The notes beneath the pieces are model-generated. The model ran no database searches and was not told the DNA's origin. It saw only the letters and a program-made list of their open reading frames with translations. From NCBI GenBank assembly GCA_947475315.1, contig CANJMY010000018.1, positions 1 through 50,824 on the forward strand: a DNA stretch of 50,824 bases, read 5' to 3'. Below are positions 46,566-50,824 of this stretch, in pieces; position 1 is the first letter of the stretch; every line of letters starts with the position of its first letter. The stretch is from Pseudomonadota bacterium. GTDB taxonomy: Bacteria > Myxococcota_A > UBA796 > GCA-2862545. The position numbers were made by a program, and so were the translations under genes.

Positions 46566-47516
46566 TCAGGGGGCAAGCTCCAGGATCTCCAGGTCGTCGT
46601 TGAGCATCTGACCCGACTCCAGCAGCGGGGGCACGTAGAGCCCAAAGTGCGCCTGGGTCAGCACCGGTCCCCGGTAGTCTAGCCCGCACAGCGCCTCAGC
46701 CTGCGCGACGTCCTGGCCGTCCCACCCGTCGAGGCAGTCGGGCAACTTCTCGGCGGGCACGGAGGCGGGGTCGACGCGTGGGTTGAACCGCGCCGCGCTC
46801 ACCAGCGCGCCGTCGATCCACGCGGCGAGCATCGGGCTGCTCCAGGCGTTGTCTGAGCGGTAGTCGACCAGCACGGTGACCGTGAACCACTGCCGCTGCG
46901 GCGCGCGGACGGTGCGGGTCTGGAAGATGTCGTGCACCGACTGCCCATAGACGGGCACATGCATCAGGTGAGGCGTGCCCTCGCTGTCCAGGTTGAGCAG
47001 CTGCACCTGGTACCACTGGTCGTCCGCGTAGGACGAGAGCGTCATCAGGCTCACCCAGTCCTTGTCGGCGCAGGCCTCCATCGGCATGTCGATCCACGCC
47101 TGGAGCTCGATGCGGACGACGCTCGCGTACGGGCCGTCCAGCGCGTCGAGCTGCACCGTGGGGTAGCCGCGGTGGTTGGTGTTCTCGCCCGCGACGATCT
47201 TGTTGGCGCCCTCGATCCACGCGCGGTGCGCGCGCGCGCCGGAGCGCGGGTTCGCGGTGCTGAGCTCCTGGAAGGTGGTGCCCAGGTAGGGCGACGGCAC
47301 TACGTAGAACGGCGCGAAGTCCTCCTCAGACTCGAACGACGAGGCGAAGGAGCGCAGCACGGGCCGCGCGTCACGCGTCGGGAATTCGGGCAGCGTGGGG
47401 TCGGCCTGTTCCTCGGCAGGCCACGTGTGGAGGGGCACGTCGCGGCAGCGGGGGCTGGTGCAGCCGGCCGCGCTCGCCGTCGCCGCGCAGGCCAACAAGG
47501 ACGTCAGCTTGGACAC
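46566..47516 (-). CDS. Lipoprotein with a lectin-like beta-sandwich
   Basis: The 316-residue protein starts at GTG 47516 (VSKLTSLLACAATASAAGC), a lipoprotein signal with Cys after SAAG. The mature part is beta-rich: WIEGANKIVAGENTNHRGYPT, VVRIELQAWIDMPM, QWYQVQLLNLDSEG, WFTVTVLVDYRSDNAW, AAWIDGALVSAARFN and a closing HFGLYVPPLLESG with NDDLEI. This strand order, with an IDG turn and a final NDDLEI strand, resembles concanavalin-A-like sandwiches, so glycan binding is possible but unproven. It lies eight bases after the small lipoprotein at 47525 and precedes the glycosyltransferase-like gene. Confidence 0.72.
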   Translation of the reverse strand: MSKLTSLLACAATASAAGCTSPRCRDVPLHTWPAEEQADPTLPEFPTRDARPVLRSFASSFESEEDFAPFYVVPSPYLGTTFQELSTANPRSGARAHRAWIEGANKIVAGENTNHRGYPTVQLDALDGPYASVVRIELQAWIDMPMEACADKDWVSLMTLSSYADDQWYQVQLLNLDSEGTPHLMHVPVYGQSVHDIFQTRTVRAPQRQWFTVTVLVDYRSDNAWSSPMLAAWIDGALVSAARFNPRVDPASVPAEKLPDCLDGWDGQDVAQAEALCGLDYRGPVLTQAHFGLYVPPLLESGQMLNDDLEILELAP

Positions 47517-47524
47517 GGCGGCCT

Positions 47525-47977
47525 CTAGTGTGTGGCGTGGAACGCGACGGTGTACGCGCACGGCAGGTCGTAGCCGAGCACCGCCTGGTCCAGCCCGCAC
47601 AGGCTCCCCTCGCAGTCGATGGTGAAGGTCTGCTCGCCGTGCATGGTGTGCGCGTCCGGGAAGCGGCCGCTCACGGCGACCGTCCACGAGACGACGGTGT
47701 CGCCGGTGACGGGCAGATCGATCTTGCGGCGCTCCGGACAGGTGAAGTCGTGGCCATCGAGGGTGCAGGGGAACTCCTCGCCGTCGGTCGCGACGAAGCC
47801 CTGTGCGTCCGCGCTCAGGACACCGAACGTGGCGTCGGGGTCGCGGTACAGGTCGTCGGCGCAGGTGGTCTCGACCAGCCCGTCGTCCGTGTAGACCCAC
47901 GCGCCCACGTCCGGCACCAGCGGGCCGTTGCACCCGGACAGTGTGAGCAGGAGCATCTTCGTGGGCCAGGATCGCAT
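47525..47977 (-). CDS. Small lipoprotein of unknown function
   Basis: The 150-residue lipoprotein has a perfect lipobox, LSGC, in MRSWPTKMLLLTLSGCNG. The mature part is beta-rich and has six cysteines in addition to the lipidated one (TTCADDLY, FPCTLDGHDFTCPERR, IDCEGSLCGL, LPCAYTV). They probably form three disulfides in a small secreted domain. The ribosome site GGGAGG precedes ATG 47977. The in-frame extension up to 48196 is rejected because it reads through a promoter region. It is probably the first gene of a three-gene operon reaching to 44230. Confidence 0.78.
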   Translation of the reverse strand: MRSWPTKMLLLTLSGCNGPLVPDVGAWVYTDDGLVETTCADDLYRDPDATFGVLSADAQGFVATDGEEFPCTLDGHDFTCPERRKIDLPVTGDTVVSWTVAVSGRFPDAHTMHGEQTFTIDCEGSLCGLDQAVLGYDLPCAYTVAFHATH

Positions 47978-48293
47978 TCGTTCGCCTCCCTCTTGGGCCT
48001 GAGTCTGAGAGTACCACGACCTTCGCGCGAGCCGTGCGTCGGCGCGGGTCGTCCGACGAGGCCGGGCGCCTGGGGTTGTACCCGCCGGTCTCGGACACCC
48101 TCCAAGGATCGCGTCCGAACGGGCCGTATTCACGTGTACGAAACAGTGTATCCGATCGGAGTACGTATCCAAAAGGACAACGAAACGACGCTCCAAAAGC
48201 TCACAGTAGGAGTACCGCGTTCGATTTGCAGGCTACTGGTGCGGCACCCGAGGGTCGGGAACACCCCGCACCACGAACCCACTGGAGTCCACC
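47978..48293. other. Divergent intergenic region
   Basis: This 316-bp gap lies between two lipoprotein genes transcribed away from each other. It has a markedly AT-richer core (about 48120-48240) compared with the rest of the window and no convincing gene. It must hold both promoters; the minus-strand one is listed separately. No structural RNA was recognised. Confidence 0.7.
48145..48172 (-). promoter_or_regulatory. Candidate promoter with a perfect palindrome
   Basis: On the minus strand TTGGAT (48172-48167), 16 bp, TACACT (48150-48145) is a plausible promoter for the lipoprotein operon starting at 47977. The spacer carries the perfect 10-bp palindrome TCCGATCGGA (48151-48160), directly next to the -10, a possible operator. 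Confidence 0.45.
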
Positions 48294-48647
48294 ATGATGA
48301 ACCGCGCCCTGCTCCCCCTGCTCCCCCTGCTCACGATGATCGCCCTCTCCACCGGCGGCTGCTTGGACCTGTCCGGCGCGCTCGGCGGCGCCTCCGCCGC
48401 CCGCGACGCGGCCGCGGTCGCGGGTGACACCGACGACAGCAGCGACACGGACGCGGTCGAGGCGGGCGACGACCACGGGGCCGAGGTGGAGGCCGCGGAG
48501 ATCTCTGACGCGGTCGAGGCCGAGGACACCGACGAGTCTGAGGACACGGACGTGTCGGGCGCGGACGCGGGCGCGGGCGACGTGTCGGGCGGCGGCAGCC
48601 ACGGCGGCGGCCACGGCGGCGGCGGCGAGGGCGAGGGCGGCGCGTAG
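48294..48647 (+). CDS. Small acidic lipoprotein
   Basis: The 117-residue protein has a signal peptide (MMNRALLPLLPLLTMIALSTGGC) with lipobox TGGC. The mature chain is almost entirely low-complexity: Asp/Glu/Ala/Thr/Ser (GDTDDSSDTDAVEAGDDHG and similar) and then a Gly/His/Ser-rich end (SGGGSHGGGHGGGG). No folded domain is likely. It may be a surface spacer or a calcium- or metal-binding acidic lipoprotein. It shares the DTD-rich style with the lipoproteins at 26592 and 48720. Two adjacent ATGs (48294, 48297) are possible starts. Confidence 0.7.
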   Translation: MMNRALLPLLPLLTMIALSTGGCLDLSGALGGASAARDAAAVAGDTDDSSDTDAVEAGDDHGAEVEAAEISDAVEAEDTDESEDTDVSGADAGAGDVSGGGSHGGGHGGGGEGEGGA

Positions 48648-48719
48648 GTCACACGCGCGGGACAGGCCGCGCGCGGCGCCGCGATACCCTGCCCTGCAGG
48701 CTCGCGATAAGGGAGTGAG

Positions 48720-50824
48720 ATGCGAAGCTCCGCCCTCCACACGCTGCGGGTCCACTGCGCGCTGGTCGCCCTTGCGAGCTGCGCGGGCGGCAAGACATCC
48801 GCCGACGCGCCGACGTCGACCGACGACGACTCCGACGTCACGCAGGACAGCGACGTGGGGACCGACACGGACACCGTGGCCGACTCGGACACGATGGACT
48901 CCGACCCTGTCGACACGGACGCCGTCGACACGGACTTGGTCGATACCGACCTGCCCGACACCGCGGACACGGACGCCACCCAGGCTCCGATCCAGCTCGG
49001 GCAAGGCTTCGTCGACCTCACGGCGGACCTCTACACGACCTACCCCCGCTTCACGCCCGCACAGGACCCGGTGAGCCATACGCCGCCGATGCAGTCGGGC
49101 GGCTTCTTCGTCGACCTCGACGCGGACGGGCAGGACGAGGTGGTGCTCACGGGCACGCTGCCGGTCGGCTCGCCGGACTTCGCGGCCGCCTGGGTGCTTC
49201 GCTACGATCCGGTCACGCAGGCGCTGGTGCCCGACGACGCGCTGACCGACGCGCTGCGGAGCGTCCCGCCGCTGCTCGGCGCGATGTGGGACTTGGACGG
49301 CGACGGGCACCCAGACGGCGTCGGCGGCGCGGATCCGTTCAACGGCGTCCGCTGGGGCTTGGCGGACGTCACCTGGGGCGACGTCATCGGGTCCTCCGCG
49401 TGGCTGGTGGGGGACAACGGCGTCGTCGTCGGCGTCGCCGATCTGGACTCCGACGGCTGGCTCGACCTTCTGCACGGGCAGCCGTCTGGCGGGAACCGCG
49501 ACTCGTTCCGCGCGGACTTCCAGACTGCGCCGCGCGTGTTCGAGACCCGCGAGGCGCGTGTCGCCAGCCAGGACCACGTGTCGGCCTATGTGGTGGGCGC
49601 GGCGCCGCTGCTCAGGCAGCCGTCGACGGTGATGGCGTTTGGGGCGCCGCTCCCGTCGTCCACGGACGGCCCGACCTTCTTTGTGCAGGCGGGCGCCGAC
49701 GCGGAGGGCTTCGCGCTGTACGCGCCGACCGACCCGACCCCCGCGAACAGCCTGTACAAGCAGAGCCCCGAGGTGGCCGGCCGCTCGGTGAGCTACCAGC
49801 GGCCGATGGGCGCGGCCGTGGCGGACCTGGACCGCGACGGTCGGCTCGACCTGACGATCAGCTCGACGGCCATGGAGCTGTTGGTGTTTCAGGACATCGG
49901 CGGCGCCACCTTCCGCGACAAGACGGCGCGGTGGCTCGTGGCCTCGCCGGCGCGGCTGGCGGTCGACACCGGCTTGCCCCAGTGGCAGCAGGTGATGCGC
50001 CCCTGGGGCGTCGTGGCGGCGGACGTCGATCGGGACGGTCGGAACGATCTGGTGGTGGCCAACGGCGACGACACCACCGAGTCCTTCCTGGCTACCGGGG
50101 GCTACCGTCCGACCCTCTTCCTTCGCCGCGGCGCCGCGTTCGACGAGTCGGGGGTGGCCGCGAACCTGGACCTCCCTGAGAGCGGCCAGGCGCTGTCGTC
50201 GGGCGATCTGGACGGCGACGGTCGCGTGGACTTTGTGTTCGGCGGGCTAGGCGAGCCGCCGCGGGTGTACCTCAACCGGGTCGACGCCACGCCGCCGGGG
50301 CTGGCGGTGCGGCTCGTCGGCACGTCCAGCAACCCGCTCGGGATCGGCGCGTGGGTCCAGGGCGTGGACGGCGGCGTCACCTTCGACGCCTCCGTGATGG
50401 GCGGGACGATCTCGCGCGGTCCGCTGTCGGAGCCGCTGGTGTTCGTCGCGGCGGGCGCGGACGCGGTGCTCGACCAGCTCACCATCCGCTGGCCGAGCGG
50501 GTACGAGCAGGTCGTCTCGGGCCTGACTGGCGGGGCGGTCCATCGCATCGAGGAGCCCGTGACGGTCCACGTCGATGACGCGGATCGCCACCTGCCGGCG
50601 GACGGCAGCTCGCGGGTGGTCGTGTCGATGACGGCCCGGGCGCCCGACGGCACCCCGCGCACCGGCGCGAACGTGCAGTTCCGTGTGGTGTCCGGCACCG
50701 GCACCCTGGTCGGGACGCCCAGCACCACGGGCGCGACGACCGATCAGTCGATCCAGGCGCCGAGCGCGCCGGGGTGGGCCGTCCTCGAGGTGATCGTCGA
50801 CGGCGTCGCGCTGCCGCTCCGCCC
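48720..50824 (+). CDS. FG-GAP/VCBS and ASPIC/UnbV surface lipoprotein (partial)
   Basis: The frame is open from ATG 48720 to the window end (701 codons visible). The leader ends ALVALASC, a good lipobox, followed by about 60 residues of DTD/DSD linker. At least six FG-GAP calcium-binding repeats follow: VDLDADGQDEV, WDLDGDGHPDG, ADLDSDGWLDL, ADLDRDGRLDL, ADVDRDGRNDL and GDLDGDGRVDF. Then comes an ASPIC/UnbV-type module (DQLTIRWPSGYEQVV) and the start of an Ig-like Big1 domain (ADGSSRVVVSMTARAPDG). This is a beta-propeller surface protein of the integrin-alpha-like type, probably involved in adhesion or matrix binding. AGGGAG precedes the ATG. Confidence 0.88.
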   Translation, partial: MRSSALHTLRVHCALVALASCAGGKTSADAPTSTDDDSDVTQDSDVGTDTDTVADSDTMDSDPVDTDAVDTDLVDTDLPDTADTDATQAPIQLGQGFVDLTADLYTTYPRFTPAQDPVSHTPPMQSGGFFVDLDADGQDEVVLTGTLPVGSPDFAAAWVLRYDPVTQALVPDDALTDALRSVPPLLGAMWDLDGDGHPDGVGGADPFNGVRWGLADVTWGDVIGSSAWLVGDNGVVVGVADLDSDGWLDLLHGQPSGGNRDSFRADFQTAPRVFETREARVASQDHVSAYVVGAAPLLRQPSTVMAFGAPLPSSTDGPTFFVQAGADAEGFALYAPTDPTPANSLYKQSPEVAGRSVSYQRPMGAAVADLDRDGRLDLTISSTAMELLVFQDIGGATFRDKTARWLVASPARLAVDTGLPQWQQVMRPWGVVAADVDRDGRNDLVVANGDDTTESFLATGGYRPTLFLRRGAAFDESGVAANLDLPESGQALSSGDLDGDGRVDFVFGGLGEPPRVYLNRVDATPPGLAVRLVGTSSNPLGIGAWVQGVDGGVTFDASVMGGTISRGPLSEPLVFVAAGADAVLDQLTIRWPSGYEQVVSGLTGGAVHRIEEPVTVHVDDADRHLPADGSSRVVVSMTARAPDGTPRTGANVQFRVVSGTGTLVGTPSTTGATTDQSIQAPSAPGWAVLEVIVDGVALPLR

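Overview
The window is about 51 kb of very GC-rich bacterial DNA (roughly 70 percent by eye), densely packed with genes. No tRNA, rRNA, insertion sequence, phage gene or CRISPR array was seen. The gene content suggests a chromosomal segment of a Gram-negative deltaproteobacterium-like organism, most likely Myxococcota. The evidence is many lipoproteins whose mature N-termini are low-complexity Asp/Thr/Ser (DTD-type) linkers, a complete Bat operon, Lnt and TatA genes, a class II photolyase and FG-GAP surface proteins. The taxonomic call is inference.

Layout. 1-1840: end of a sensor histidine kinase and its NtrC-type response regulator. 1909-3732: two small secreted proteins and a metallo-beta-lactamase-like DUF4336 protein. 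3779-11848 (minus): a seven-gene, mostly overlapping Bat operon (MoxR ATPase, DUF58, a DUF4381-like membrane protein, BatA, BatB fused to a BatC-like tail, BatD, BatE). 12061-12627: a Gdt1/UPF0016 cation exporter with a structured leader. 12654-15120: a sulfide/persulfide operon (TauE/SafE permease, small membrane protein, persulfide dioxygenase-like hydrolase, rhodanese) whose promoter contains a near-perfect operator dyad. 15217-16014: a fatty acid hydroxylase/sterol desaturase. 16103-21438: the chaperone block, dnaK and dnaJ on minus and groES-groEL on plus, diverging from a shared regulatory region. 21567-25932: Lnt, two envelope proteins and MtnA. 26020-26454: two TatA genes in tandem. 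26592-29631: a lipoprotein, a CysQ-like phosphatase and an MFS exporter.

29597-35123 (minus) is the most unusual unit. Three translationally coupled genes encode a CHAT-fold/Clp_N-like/FHA protein, a RecB-type nuclease fused to a Rad3/XPD helicase, and a patatin-like phospholipase. A signalling-type protein, a DNA processing enzyme and a potential membrane-damaging effector in one operon resemble an anti-phage or DNA-damage response module, but that function is inference. A class II photolyase diverges from it. 36738-50824 holds envelope and secreted proteins: an M16 peptidase lipoprotein, an orphan ParB-like protein, a DUF4091-like secreted protein, a membrane-anchored protein built from two Cys-paired repeats, a GT-C-type membrane glycosyltransferase, several lipoproteins, and the first 701 codons of an FG-GAP/UnbV surface protein that runs off the window.

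Recurring regulatory theme: three candidate promoters (sulfur operon, dnaK, the lipoprotein operon starting at 47977) carry a dyad within or overlapping the -35/-10 spacer, as expected for repressor operators. None of the matching regulators is encoded in the window.
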